Shown here: positions 10,099 through 20,281 of the stretch, piece by piece
How positions within the stretch are numbered: position 1 is the first letter of the stretch
How the letters are laid out: every line of letters starts with the position of its first letter
Source of the DNA: Parietichytrium sp. I65-24A
Taxonomy: Eukaryota; Sar; Bigyra; Thraustochytrida; Thraustochytriidae
Assembly: GCA_012862575.1 (NCBI GenBank)
Contig: BLSF01000045.1
Span: 114,154 to 178,153, forward strand
Direction: 5' to 3'
Length of the DNA: 64,000 bases
Position numbers and translations under genes: made by a program
Notes under the pieces: generated by a model
What the model was told of the DNA's origin: nothing
The model's database searches: none
Seen by the model: the letters and a program-made list of their open reading frames with translations, nothing else

Positions 10099-11418
10099 TT
10101 ACATGGTTTCACCGTTCCTCTCGGGATTGCTCGAGACTGCGCTCTCCGACGTGGGTCTACCTTCGAGGAACATGGGTACAAAAATACTCGCGTTTTTAAA
10201 TCGTTTGTGCATGGCCTGTGTGCCTCTCCTCGTTAACAAATTGCATCCCGTGACATCAATGTGAAGGAGGTTGTCGAGGTTTTGGGTGAGGCAAAGAAAA
10301 CAAAGGTCACTGATCCGCGGGCAGCAGTTTAAATTCACAGATTGCAAGTTTGTGCACAGGGTGAGAAGAAAGCTCACTCCAAGTTTTAAAGCTGAGCATC
10401 CAGCCAAATTTACCTTGCGAAGTTTGCTACAACCTTTTGCAACTGCAACGCAAGCAGAGTCTGTCACCAGAGGCAAGTATGAGAGATCAAGAACCTCTAA
10501 ATCGGGGCAATGCAAACCTATCAAGCGAATGGAAGCAGGTGTTATGCTTGAACAGTTTCCCAGTAACAGAGTTCTCAGCTTTGCATGCCTTGAAGACAAC
10601 AGCGCAGCGACGCAATCGTCATTGATCGTTTTGCAGTTGCTAAAGTCGACAATCTCGAGGCTGCTATACTTTGCAAGCGCTCGGACGCCAACCAGCCCGA
10701 ACGCTGAACAGCCAGCCAAACAAATGGTTCTCAGCTTGGGGCACCTCTCAGCCAGGCGAGTAAGCGCCCAGTCATCGAGAACCTCGCAATTTTGCAAGGT
10801 GAGGTGTTCGATGCTCGTGAGAAAACTGAAGAACATGCCAAGGCCGAATGCCGTCGTGAGGCCCCAGGTAGACGCAGAGAAGATGGCGATATTAGGGCAG
10901 CCGCGAGCAATAGCGCACAGATCTGCATCAGTAACAGACAACTCGCCAATGTGAAGCTCCGTAAGCGCTTTGCACCAAATCGTAGCGACGCGGATGCCAG
11001 TTGGGTTGGAGAGCGACACCACCTTACGCGCAGCAAACACTTGAGCGCACATGCGTTCCGCCTGAAAGCAAGTGGCGCGCACTGCCAGCAGATCCTCATC
11101 ATCGCCCAGGTAGTCTGCGAGAATCTGATTCGCGATCACCTCAGGAATCGTGCTAAACAATCCCCTGTACGAATCCTTCTGCCTTGTTCGCGCCCTCAGC
11201 CTTTCAGACCGAGCTATCTTTTTCTCTGTGCTCTCGTGGTCTTCCCCCGTCACATTCCCTTCGCGACTACGTTTTTTCACATCATGAGGCCCCAATTCCT
11301 CAGAAGCTGGCACAGCACTGGGCCATCGAAGCCCCAGCGTCACCAGCGGCAGACGCTGTTGTTTCATACTCGATGCCTTCGCTCCTCCCGACACCCCCGA
11401 CACCGCGAGCGCGTCCAT
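10099..11418 (-). CDS. F-box-like protein with C-terminal cysteine-containing LRRs (FBXL/AMN1 type)
   Basis: 439 residues from ATG 11418 (MDALAVSGVSGG). The frame stays open upstream only through an AT-repeat that would encode alternating Ile-Tyr, so I reject longer starts. Residues 1-80 are polar and charged. Residues about 85-130 (LFSTIPEVIANQILADYL and on) fit a divergent F-box. From about residue 140 to 410 there are roughly ten LRRs of the cysteine-containing subtype, recognisable by LTLQNCEVLDDWAL, ICLAGCSAFG, VDFSNCKTINDD and VNLAGCSALK. FBXL proteins are substrate receptors of SCF ubiquitin ligases; the F-box here is weak, so the SCF role is inferred. The 5' UTR region carries AT and CT microsatellites. 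Confidence 0.8.
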   Translation of the reverse strand: MDALAVSGVSGGAKASSMKQQRLPLVTLGLRWPSAVPASEELGPHDVKKRSREGNVTGEDHESTEKKIARSERLRARTRQKDSYRGLFSTIPEVIANQILADYLGDDEDLLAVRATCFQAERMCAQVFAARKVVSLSNPTGIRVATIWCKALTELHIGELSVTDADLCAIARGCPNIAIFSASTWGLTTAFGLGMFFSFLTSIEHLTLQNCEVLDDWALTRLAERCPKLRTICLAGCSAFGLVGVRALAKYSSLEIVDFSNCKTINDDCVAALLSSRHAKLRTLLLGNCSSITPASIRLIGLHCPDLEVLDLSYLPLVTDSACVAVAKGCSKLRKVNLAGCSALKLGVSFLLTLCTNLQSVNLNCCPRISDLCFLCLTQNLDNLLHIDVTGCNLLTRRGTQAMHKRFKNASIFVPMFLEGRPTSESAVSSNPERNGETM

Positions 11419-11430
11419 CGTGCCAGCCTG

Positions 11431-11531
11431 ATATATATATATGTATATATATATATATGTATATATAATATAGAGCGATGGAAACAACTGTTCGACACCA
11501 CGTATATCCACGTATATCAACTTCCGCCACA

Positions 11532-11564
<33 letters not shown>
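11431..11564. repeat. AT microsatellites in the 5' leader of the F-box-like gene
   Basis: Two alternating AT/TA tracts, 11431-11472 (with two GT interruptions) and 11535-11564, lie 13-150 bases upstream of the start codon on the minus strand. They contain TATATA-like sequence, so they could double as core promoter, but simple slippage repeats explain them fully. Confidence 0.9.
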
Positions 11565-11566
<2 letters not shown>

Positions 11567-11626
11567 GCGCAATAAGTCAACGAGGACGAACTCCGGTCAA
11601 TCTCGCAACCGCTATGCGTCGGCTAG

Positions 11627-11709
11627 CTCTCTCTCTCTCTCTCTCTTTTACTCTCTCCTACTCTCCTACTCTCTTGCGCTCTTGCTCTCTCTCTCTCTTT
11701 CCTTCTTCC
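11627..11709 (-). repeat. (GA)n-rich purine tract, sense strand of the F-box-like gene
   Basis: On the plus strand this is CT-rich (pure CT at 11627-11646 and about 11686-11698), hence GA-rich on the coding strand. It lies about 210 bases before ATG 11418. Similar sense-strand purine tracts precede several other genes in the window. Confidence 0.85.
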
Positions 11710-12776
11710 GGGGCCTCTCACAAGTCCGCGCGGCCTCCGCGTGAATCGCAGAATTTTCGTTGAGAGACGTCCCCGCGCGTTTCTTCTCAGCCCACTCAGC
11801 CCCTTCCTTCTCCTCTCTCTTGCCTTTGTTTCCTTTGTTTTCCAGTTTTGGTTTTGATGTGAGGGAAGCACGTGAGGGCTACCGAAAAGGATAGCATGGG
11901 CTACGTGTCGTCGGCGGTAGCGGTTGCTACCGAATATTACTGCTAGATTTACACACAGGGTGTCCTAGCGGAGGGTGTATTGGGTGCTAGGTCAATGTAC
12001 GAGAAGAGTGGAACGTGATGACGCCAGCAGGTTCTTGAGGCTCTTTCGAGGAGAGGGAGGATGACGTCATGGCCTTCGTTTCAGCGTTTTGTTTTCCGCT
12101 GTGACAGCTCAATGTGGCTAAGGAGAACTGCTAGGAAGGCGAGACCAACGGCGCATCGTTGAGACGGCTATGAGACGCGTGAAAGCGTTGTTTTGAGTCA
12201 CTTTGGGACCCATAGTGACGCGAAACGTACCCCTGATGAGGAAAATGGAACGATGGATTGTTTTTGAACCGATGGAACTTTAAACAGGAAAAAGTTACAA
12301 AGGATGAGATTGTGAAGATGGCCAGAGTATGAGCGCCACGTTGATGCTCCTCATGCCAGTTTCTAACTGCCGACCATGTACTCACTGTCAGCACATGGAG
12401 AATATGGAGAATCAATCACGGCATTGAGAGAGAATTTTAATTAATGAATTTATCGAAACAGGAAAATTTGACTAATTAGAACAAGTGAAGAGACCATGGT
12501 TGCAGTTGAAGTAATTGGTCCAAGAGAAGGGACTGTCCTCGCTCATTTCACCACGCCAATTTGCGGAATTGAAAAAAAGAAAAGCCAAGCCAAGAGTGGG
12601 AAACATGTGATTCTCTCGTTTACAGTCTTCTAGCGCTAGAAAATGAGTTTTGGAATGCAACCCTCGAGTTCGAGGATGGGCGCATGGCAAATGGGAAATG
12701 TTTGTGGCGCGATCCACAATGGTCATCAGGACATATGTGTTTCGCTTCCTTGTTCAGTTTCAAGAGAGTACAGCAT
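11710..12776. other. Intergenic, no gene seen
   Basis: About 1.07 kb between the upstream region of the F-box-like gene and the stop of the coiled-coil gene. It contains a perfect TGACGTCA palindrome (12062-12069), which matches the CRE/ATF core bound by bZIP factors in other eukaryotes; function here is unknown. No coding exon is convincing. Confidence 0.45.
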
Positions 12777-13991
12777 TTACATCTCCTTGTCGAGTACGGG
12801 TCTGTTCAAATCAGTCAGTCCGCGGGAGCGAGGGGCGTCAACTTGGACTTCCATGCCCCCTTTATCGTCCTCCTCGTCGTCGTCATCATCATCATCGTCG
12901 TCGTCATCGTCATCGTCATCATCGTCCTCGTCGCCGACTTCAACGTCGTAAAAGTCAAAGAGGTGATGAGATACATGCCCGCTGCTCACCAGGCGCTGAA
13001 TCTCAAGAACTGCATCGACGGTCCGTTCCGCATAGTCGTACTCCTCCTCCATGGTCGGTTTACGAAGGCGCTCATAGGACTCCTGAGCGGCCTCCCATTT
13101 GTGTTGGATAGCGCGCAGGGTTTCTTTGGACTTGGAGATTTGAACACTCTCATACAGCTCGTCCAAGGCTTCGGCGAGTGACTCGATATTGTTTCGCTGC
13201 ACGGCAATCTGGATCTTTGCGTCCTTGTCCGTGGGAACCCCATTTCTAAAGAATGGCCGGATTTGCAGATTGAAGAGCTCGTTCGCCTTCGTCGCAGACA
13301 TTTCCATCTTGTACATCTCGTCAATCAGCTCCTCAAAATCCTCCCACCGGGACTCATCAAGTTCACAGGGCACTGCCAAGTCGAGACGCGAGAAAAAGCG
13401 CTCGAGCATTTCCTCGAGAGCGTCGAGGCGTTCGTCGGTGATGCGAGTCAGGATCTTCTTCAGGGAGAGCTCTTGGCGATCGAGAATCTGCTTGAGACGC
13501 TTTTCACGCTGCTCGTTGCTGGCCTCAGTCTCCTTCTTATAATCAGCGACCTCTGAGTCAATATACTGCTCCAAATCCTGCAACAGAGCATTCAGATTGT
13601 CCATGCGAGGATCATTCTTGAACATCTCGCGCGCTAGCTCTGCCTTCGACTCTGCGACGCCACGAACGCGCTTCATCATCCGAAGCACAACATCTTGTTG
13701 GGACTCTTGCTCAGCCAGAGCCGATACGAGGCTCATCGCGTTTTTGACAGATTTGAGCTCCGCCTCGTCATGCTTTTGCATGGCCAGATTCACTTTGACG
13801 CGCTCCAGCAACGCAGCTCTGTAATTCCCCACCACCGCCAGTACCATCAGAACGCCAATCAAACACAAGACCGATGCCATTCGTTTCAGCGTGTTCGCCC
13901 TGAACGCATACGCCGGCTGCTTGTCATCGCCGCCCACCTTGACCCTGTGGGCGTTGAAGCCTTTCTCCACCACAATGTCGAGCCCGTTCAT
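12777..13991 (-). CDS. Single-pass membrane protein with coiled coil and poly-Asp tail
   Basis: 404 residues from ATG 13991 (MNGLDIVVEKGFNAHRVKVG). A short N-terminal head is followed by one hydrophobic segment at about residues 40-60 (VLCLIGVLMVLAVVGNY). The remaining 330 residues are almost all charged helix with heptad-like spacing, for example ALAEQESQQDVVLRMMKRV and LLQDLEQYIDSEVADYKKE. Near the C-terminus is an acidic run of about 20 Asp/Glu (encoded near 12868-12942), then a short tail ending VLDKEM. This is a type II-like topology with a large coiled-coil domain. I do not recognise a family. A purine-rich tract (GA on the coding strand, near 14247-14275) lies about 260 bases upstream of the start. 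Confidence 0.78.
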   Translation of the reverse strand: MNGLDIVVEKGFNAHRVKVGGDDKQPAYAFRANTLKRMASVLCLIGVLMVLAVVGNYRAALLERVKVNLAMQKHDEAELKSVKNAMSLVSALAEQESQQDVVLRMMKRVRGVAESKAELAREMFKNDPRMDNLNALLQDLEQYIDSEVADYKKETEASNEQREKRLKQILDRQELSLKKILTRITDERLDALEEMLERFFSRLDLAVPCELDESRWEDFEELIDEMYKMEMSATKANELFNLQIRPFFRNGVPTDKDAKIQIAVQRNNIESLAEALDELYESVQISKSKETLRAIQHKWEAAQESYERLRKPTMEEEYDYAERTVDAVLEIQRLVSSGHVSHHLFDFYDVEVGDEDDDDDDDDDDDDDDDDDEEDDKGGMEVQVDAPRSRGLTDLNRPVLDKEM

Positions 13992-14143
13992 TTCTCCTGC
14001 CGCCAAACACAAAGACACAGACACAGTCACCTGCTTCCAAGTCCAACCGGCACCCCACTGCTCAAACAGCACGGAAAATCTACCTCTCTCGCGCTTCTCA
14101 AGCTTTTCGCACTTCAACGCAGCTGCGCACTTGCCCGCGCGTT

Positions 14144-14203
14144 GTCTCAATGCTCTCAATATCTCTCAATGCTCTCAGTGCTCTCAGTGCTCTCAGTGCT
14201 CTG
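14144..14203. repeat. Minisatellite with 10-base unit TGCTCTCA(A/G)
   Basis: About six degenerate copies of a 9-10-base unit (TGCTCTCAAT or TGCTCTCAG) run in direct orientation upstream of the coiled-coil gene. The last three copies (GTGCTCTCA) are exact, so expansion is recent. No other function is apparent. Confidence 0.8.
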
Positions 14204-15852
14204 CGCCGTTTCCACACTTTCCACCGTTTCCGGTCTGCCCGTGTGCTCTCTCTCTCTCTCTTCTTCCTCTCTTTGCTTTTTGCTTTGCTTGCTTGCCTTC
14301 CGAATGAATGAAATGTGGCTTAGCTTACTTAGCAGAACAGTTACTCCGGGCGCTCTTCGCCTTGCCTATCTCGTCTACCGTCAATCCCACAATTCCAGCG
14401 GAGTCGGATTCTGCTCTAGGGGTTCGCTCCTAATGCTCCTCTACCCGAAGTCTTAATGGACAGGACTGTTCTACCGGATATGGTAGATAGACTCGGGTAA
14501 TCTCGTGTACTTTAGTCTAGCTACTAGAGATAAATGGGAGAGAAAGAGGTGGTGGATCGTAGGATATTCGATAAGTAGAGATTTAAGAGCATAGGTGAGC
14601 ACGAACTTGAGTGTAATGAATGGAGGTAGGGAGGATGATAAGAAGAGAGGGAGTCCCAGGTATAGTGGTTTGTGGTAGAGGTGTTATTGGCTGTCTCCTC
14701 ACCGTCTCCTCAACGTCAAAGACTGACTGTGAACGAAAGTCAGTGTGTGTTTGACATGATCATGTGCACGTTGCACGATCGTTGATTCACATACTGAGAA
14801 TTCACAGTCAGAGCAGAAATTCACAGTCGATAACTTACTTGGCACGACCTCTTGACGCGGTCAGCTTGCAAGAAAGGGATGCGTTTTTTCTCACTCTCAC
14901 TATGATAACTCTGCTTCCTCTTGCTTTTCATTTGATTGAGATTGATTGATCAAGATCATGAGCAGCTGAAACGTGGGGGTAAGAGCGGGACCGTTGGTTC
15001 TCGTGAGCTTTAAACGATTCGAATGACGGCGACAACGTCAGCTGGTTACTGTCTCCTAATCGAGTCGTGCAAGAGCGCGCGAAACCCCTTTCTCGAAAGG
15101 CAGAAGCAAGAGAAGCACGAATGGATTGACAAGCAAGCAAGCTGTCTATTCTTTCCAGCTTCTACTGAACAGGGAGAGACAATCGAAGTATCAGATCACT
15201 AGACGCGCTAGCAAACGCATTTGGGCGCACATTTTTTCACAGTCAATTAAAATGGGAGTGGGAATCGAATGGAATTAATGCACGCGTGCGTTTCATCAGG
15301 AGCTGATCACGGCCAACGCTGAGTGACATCTTGTGCAGGTTCAGCAAATAGAGACAAATAACTTAGACAAAGAGAAAATGCGAGACAAAGAAAGAAAGAA
15401 AGAAAGAAGATGTGGATTTACTTGACAGTGAGTACTGAGTAACGTCAATTCCACTGTCAATAGTTGCCCCATGATGGATTCGATTCGCGAAGAATTTCGT
15501 CCAAAAGCCGCACATTCGATACCTCGTTTTACTACCATCTTACTCTACTTTCCAAAACTCAGCCAGCAACTACGTCTCTCAGGCGAAAGTGCACTCTTCT
15601 AAACCCACACCTACCAAACCGGCGGCACGAGCTAGTGAGCGAAACCCAGCGGGCGAAACTCGTTCAGGAACGCCTTTTGCTGGCCACTCAGAGTACAATA
15701 GAGTACATCAATTAATCAGCTTAATCTATGTTAATCTGTTTATCTTGAAGACATACATACGCATACATACGCGTACTTTGCTGTGCGCTCCGGGGACAGG
15801 TGAGTTCAGTAGGAGAAAGAGTGTCCCCGAGGACCCCTGCATCGACATCAAA

Positions 15853-15950
15853 ACGCAGATCGCAGATCGCATATCGGAGATCGCATATCGGAGATCGCAT
15901 ATCGCATAACGCATATCGCATAACGCATAACGCAAATTGCATATCGCAGA
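15853..15950. repeat. Degenerate minisatellite of CGCATAT(C/A)G / GCAGATCG units
   Basis: About 100 bases of short units such as CGCAGAT, CGCATATCGGAGAT and CGCATAACG repeat imperfectly and end 29 bases before the DDX49-type start codon. It must lie in the 5' leader or core promoter. Upstream in-frame translation through it gives only low-complexity residues, which supports starting the protein after it. Confidence 0.85.
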
Positions 15951-15978
15951 CTTTAGAGTCGGAGAAGACTCGGGTGAC

Positions 15979-17607
15979 ATGTCCATGTCGAAACGCGACG
16001 AGTCTGACCTCTCCGACGACTCGGACGTAGAGGACCAACCTGCTCCAGCTCTGTTCAAGAGCAGCAAGAGCAGCAAGAGCAGCAAGAGCAGCAAGAATGT
16101 ATGCGGACAGGTGAGCTCGAAGAAGGCCGGCGCTGAGAAGCGCAAGTTGGCCGATGCAAACGCGGACGAGCAAGAGGTGGCGACGAGCAAAGCAGTGGTG
16201 AAGAGGTACAAAGGGGATGGGTGGACTTTTGAATCACTCGGTTTGAGCCCGTGGCTGGTGAAGGCATGTCAGCAACTTGGAATGACGGAGCCGACGGCCG
16301 TTCAACGAGCATGTGTGCCGCCGACCTTGGGTGGATGCAATGTCATCGGGAGCGCGCCGACCGGGAGTGGTAAGACTGCGGCATTTGCTCTCCCCATTCT
16401 GGACGAGCTAGCGAAAGATTTATTTGGAGTGTTTGCAGTTGTTTTGACGCCGACGAGGGAGCTGGCGTTTCAAATAGCTGATCAGTTCAACGCTTTAGGC
16501 AGCGCAATTCGACTCCGATGCGAGGTAATAGTGGGCGGTCTGCCACTGATCGACCAACAAGTCGCTCTCACGAAACGGCCGCACGTCATCGTTGGCACAC
16601 CAGGAAGACTTACGCAGCATTTGACCGGTGCTCTGCCTCCCAAACTGTCTCAGGCAAAGTTCGTGGTGCTTGATGAGGCTGATCGTTTGTTAGAGCCGGC
16701 GTTTGCGCACGACCTCAAAGTGCTATTCCAAGCAACGCCTGCTTCAAGGCAGACGTTGCTGTTCACGGCGACGATGAATAAGTCATTAGAACGGGTGAAA
16801 AGCTCTTCTACCAAGGAGGTTTTTGAATACCATGCAACTCAGCAAGCTACGACCCCTGGCACCCTGGACGAGCGCTACCTCCTGATGCCACAGCAGGTCA
16901 AGACAGCCTACCTTGCGTATATTTTGCGCACGTATGGCCCAGTCTTCGAATCTGGCCCTCTTGCGCCTCACAGCAAGCTGAATAAGAAAGCTAAGCGTAT
17001 GCGAAAGATTCTTGTGGCGCGGGGCAAAATTGATGCGGAGGAAGAAGCGGAGGAAGACGAAGGCAGTAAAAACGATGGCGGGGATGGGGAGGAGGCCAAA
17101 CCATTTCATTTTGAGCGAGCAAAGTCGATTATCATCTTTACCTCTTCTTGCAAGCGGTGTCAGTTGCTCGGCGAAATGCTGACCCAAATGAGGGTCGGAT
17201 GCTCTGCGCTACATGGCAAGTTGAATCAGACGAGGCGTATGGCAGCTCTCGGAAAGTTCAGATCAAAGGTGAACAACATCCTCATCGCAACTGATGTCGC
17301 GTCTCGCGGGCTAGATATTCCTCAGGTCGACTTGGTGATCAACTTCGACGTGCCGCATTCGCGGGAGGACTATGTTCATCGAGTCGGACGTACAGCTCGT
17401 GCCGGCAGGCAAGGTCTCGCTGTGACCTTCATCACGCAGTATGACATCAAGCTCATTCACGCCATCGAGGAATACACCGGGGTGAAGCTAAGCTCGCTCC
17501 CAGGCGTCAACGAGGAAAAGGATGTCTTGGTTCTTCTCACTCGTGTGACAAATGCGGAGCGCGCTGCTCGAATGGAGATTGCCCGCCAGGAGGCTCTCCT
17601 TTCCTAA
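15979..17607 (+). CDS. DDX49: DEAD-box RNA helicase, DDX49/Dbp8 type
   Basis: 542 residues from ATG 15979 (a second ATG at 15985 is equally possible). The N-terminus is acidic/Ser-rich with a SSK repeat, then a Q motif (TFESLGLSPWLVKACQQLG), Walker A APTGSGKT, PTRELAFQ, TPGR, DEAD, TAT in place of SAT, IIIFTSS, ATDVASRGLDIP and HRVGRTARAGR, in canonical order. The spacing and phrases such as GLSPWLV, LARQTLLF-type motif III context and VTQYDIKLIHAIEE match the DDX49/Dbp8 subfamily, which acts in nucleolar 40S ribosome biogenesis. An acidic Lys/Glu insert (about residues 335-375) separates the two RecA-like domains and is longer than usual. No intron is needed. Confidence 0.93.
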   Translation: MSMSKRDESDLSDDSDVEDQPAPALFKSSKSSKSSKSSKNVCGQVSSKKAGAEKRKLADANADEQEVATSKAVVKRYKGDGWTFESLGLSPWLVKACQQLGMTEPTAVQRACVPPTLGGCNVIGSAPTGSGKTAAFALPILDELAKDLFGVFAVVLTPTRELAFQIADQFNALGSAIRLRCEVIVGGLPLIDQQVALTKRPHVIVGTPGRLTQHLTGALPPKLSQAKFVVLDEADRLLEPAFAHDLKVLFQATPASRQTLLFTATMNKSLERVKSSSTKEVFEYHATQQATTPGTLDERYLLMPQQVKTAYLAYILRTYGPVFESGPLAPHSKLNKKAKRMRKILVARGKIDAEEEAEEDEGSKNDGGDGEEAKPFHFERAKSIIIFTSSCKRCQLLGEMLTQMRVGCSALHGKLNQTRRMAALGKFRSKVNNILIATDVASRGLDIPQVDLVINFDVPHSREDYVHRVGRTARAGRQGLAVTFITQYDIKLIHAIEEYTGVKLSSLPGVNEEKDVLVLLTRVTNAERAARMEIARQEALLS

Positions 17608-18353
17608 GAACTCCAAGTCTCTGTGAACGCCACAGTGTGTTTGTGTTTCTGCACGAAATGTAAGTATCTATTTCCTGTTTTTCTTTGACTCAGGTCCCCT
17701 GTCATCTTCTTTCTCAAATGAAAAGTACACATAAGTTTATCTCAACAATTACGTGCTCTGAGTGACAACGTCAATGAATGAACTTTTATGATAAATCGAC
17801 CTCATTGCCAGTCTCCTCTGCCTACGCTCTCTCGGTGGACAACCTTTTCCAAACCACCTTGCCCGCATTCACAGCCCAACTAAGCGACCCGCGCTTGTCC
17901 ATGTCCCACGATCATCACAATGACCTCCACTTGCGACCCATTTTCAACCCCTTCATCGCGAAGACCTTTTCCAAGGACACAGTCAGTGACAACTTGCCTC
18001 ATTCACGAAGGCAGCTCCACTCCGCTGCGAAAGAGCTTTTTTCATCCGTCCACATCCGTCCACATCCGCCCACATCCGCCCACCCGAAGAGCTCCAACTC
18101 CAGACCAAACAGACCAAACGATGAAAGCCTTGCCAATTTGATCAGAACAGCGTACTTTGTATCATCATCATCATCATCGATCATCATCGGAGTCATTATT
18201 GCCATCGTCCTCGAGCTACTTACTAGCTGCTAGCTTGCACATCAACTTGGACTGTGACTCAAAATCAATCGAAAGCCATCTTCATCGAACGGGACTACAC
18301 CTTCGACCGCGGGCGAGAGTGAGAGTGAGATAGAAAGATAGAAAGACAGATAT

Positions 18354-18396
<43 letters not shown>

Positions 18397-18424
18397 AATC
18401 CATCGGCGAATCGCGTCAGCCGCC
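17608..18424. other. Intergenic, with minisatellite and GA tract
   Basis: Between the helicase stop and the DIX-ELMO start. It holds a CATCCGTCCA/CATCCGCCCA repeat (about 18044-18085), a TCA run (18160-18177) and the purine tract listed next. No coding exon is recognised. Confidence 0.5.
18314..18397 (+). repeat. (GA)n purine tract just upstream of the DIX-ELMO start
   Basis: A GAGAGTGAGA/GATAGAAAGA region passes into an almost pure (GA) run at 18355-18390 and ends about 28 bases before ATG 18425. By position it is in the 5' UTR or core promoter, on the sense strand. Confidence 0.9.
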
Positions 18425-19874
18425 ATGCCGCTGGTGCTCTACCAAGTAAGCAGCGGTCGCGCCGCGGACTGTTCTCGCAGCGGCGCTCTCGGCTTCCGTC
18501 TCCGCGGGGACGGGACGCTGGGGTCGCTGAAGCGCGAGTTCCCGGAACAAGGCCAATTCCACTTCCGCGCCATGGTCCCGCACGCCACTCTGGGCCACGT
18601 GTGGGAGGACCTGGTGCGCGACGAGGACACCCTCCCGAGAGCGCCGGACGGCGGACCGCCTCTCGTGCGAGCGTTGCCGGTGGGCCTCGCGGATCATGGA
18701 CGGGAACACGAGCATGGACATGAGCAGGGATATCTATATGCGATGTTCGCGGAGGAGCGCCGGGTTGAAGCGAATGGGGAGACTGCTGGCAGCCAGGAAG
18801 CCGCGGTGTTTGGTACCCATGGCCAGGACGATGATGCGGACATGGACGCGCTCTTTGGAAGCGAGAATGGGGCGGAACCCGCCGCGGCCAAGGCGAGCAT
18901 GAGCGTAAACGTGAACGTGAACGTGAACGTGGGCGCAAGTGTTGGTGCCGATCGCGATGGGGATTCGAGCGCGATTGCGGGCGGCATGGAGGGTTCCGAC
19001 TCGGAAGATTCCAGCTCGAGCGAGTCAGAGTCAGAGTCCGAAGAGGAGGATGGAAGCGCGGCTGCGGCGCGACAGAAGAAGAGCGGTCCGCACCATCACC
19101 ATCATCATACAAGACAAGCCAGCGAGCCAGCGCATATTTCACAGTCGCAGCAAGGATCAGCTGGGGGGTTCATGTCCGGGCTTGGGTCAAAGTCGTTTGG
19201 GGCGTCAGTTAGCAGCTTCTTGAAGAAGTCTGCGCAGGCGGCCATGCAGTTTGCCAATGCGGTGGAAGCGGTGCCAAATAGTCAGCAGAAAGGTGCACTG
19301 CTGCACTTGTACAGGAAGTTGGTGGAAGAGGTGTTTATTGACGAGGACAAGGAGCATATGGAGTATCTGCAGTCTTGCTGGAAAGCGGCGTTCCCTTCAC
19401 GTCAGTTTCGGAGAAAAGGAGCACAATGGCAACTCGTTGGCTTCTCCACCGACGACCCCGTCGCAGATCCTTTTGTGGCAAAGACCGGAACGCTTGGGCT
19501 CGCTTGCCTCAGCTATCACATGGAGCACACCTTTGGAAGGAGCCTGCGGTCTTTTGACTCATGCTCTATCAAGCTCGCTCCCGTGGTGCTGAAGTTGACC
19601 CTGGAGGTAGCCAAAATCCTCTCCATCCCTGGCAAAGGTTTCGAGTCATCTCCTCGATCGTACTGGGGCGTGTTCGATTCTGGACTTGGCGGCTTTTTTC
19701 GAGGTGATCTCCATCGCGGCGAAAATAGTGGAAACTCAGGTGCGCTCTGGGTCTGGAACGAAGAAGGCAGTCAACTTTGCTCTCAGCCAGACCCTCACCA
19801 TTCTTCAGCAGGGGCCAAAGTCCGTTGATGCCTTTTATACAATCGCTAAATCTAATCCCGCAAATGGGTTGTGA
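18425..19874 (+). CDS. DIX-like domain fused to an ELMO domain (two exons)
   Basis: ATG 18425 gives MPLVLYQV. Residues 1-90 look like a DIX fold: TLGSLKREFPEQGQFHFRAM followed by VWEDLVRDEDTLP matches the pattern of dishevelled/axin DIX and especially plant SOSEKI DIX domains (VWxDLxxDDxIxP). Residues about 100-250 are acidic, Ser- and His-rich linker. From about 270 on is an ELMO-like domain, with WQLVGFSTDDPVADPF and GTLGLACLSYHMEH fitting the WxxiGFQgxDPxtDfRgxGxLgL signature. I propose an intron at 19607-19703 (97 nt, donor GTAGCC, acceptor TTTTTTCGAG, phase 0), so that the ELMO helix continues as VISIAAKIVETQV and ends at TGA 19872-19874, 451 residues in all. Without splicing the frame reads into non-domain sequence to 19828. 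ELMO proteins regulate small GTPases (Rac or Arf) and DIX domains polymerise head to tail. Confidence 0.75.
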
Positions 19875-20281
19875 AGTCTGCCAGAACATAAATAATATTC
19901 TGCAATTGTACTGATCGGATCTGGACTGCGAGTCCAACCAGACGAAACTGAAGTCACCAGTTATCGAAAGGAAATGGACGGGCGTTTCCTTCTGGTCAAC
20001 CAATATCCTTTCTAGCGCTAGCTACCTACTGGAGTGTTTCTCACCAGTCTTAAATAGACAGAGACATCTGAATTCTGAACTTTTATTCTTACAAAGCAAA
20101 TCGTGAGGTGAGGCAAAAACAAAACAAAAAAAGGAAAAAAAAGGAAAACTTTCTGTTTGAAACTCCCTTTAAAAATTATCTTCTTCAGGTTAGTTGCCTG
20201 TGCCAAGAGCTCGTTCGCAAAGGTCCAATCCTCGAGGAGCTTGGCGTATCACAGACGTGCCTCGCGCGCAAGCGAAGGGAA
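19875..20281. other. Convergent 3' spacer, no gene seen
   Basis: About 400 bases between the stop of the DIX-ELMO gene and the stop of RNase T2, so it holds two 3' UTRs. A-rich stretch at 20110-20150. Nothing else recognised. Confidence 0.5.

Larger units (their letters stand above)
13992..15978. other. Intergenic, about 2 kb with simple repeats
   Basis: This is the divergent promoter region between the coiled-coil gene (minus) and the DDX49-type gene (plus). It contains a CT tract (14247-14260), an AAAG run near 15385-15410, and the two minisatellites listed separately. I looked for split genes and tRNA-like TTCGAATCC signatures on both strands and found none. Confidence 0.5.

Noticed and set aside
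11419-11580. N-terminal extension of the F-box-like protein
   Set aside because: It is translation of AT repeats into alternating Ile-Tyr; ATG 11418 lies right after the repeat.
18282-19142. Minus-strand open frame of 286 codons rich in Arg, Pro and Ser
   Set aside because: It is the shadow of the GC-rich DIX-ELMO gene and its GA tract; composition is low complexity and no domain is visible.
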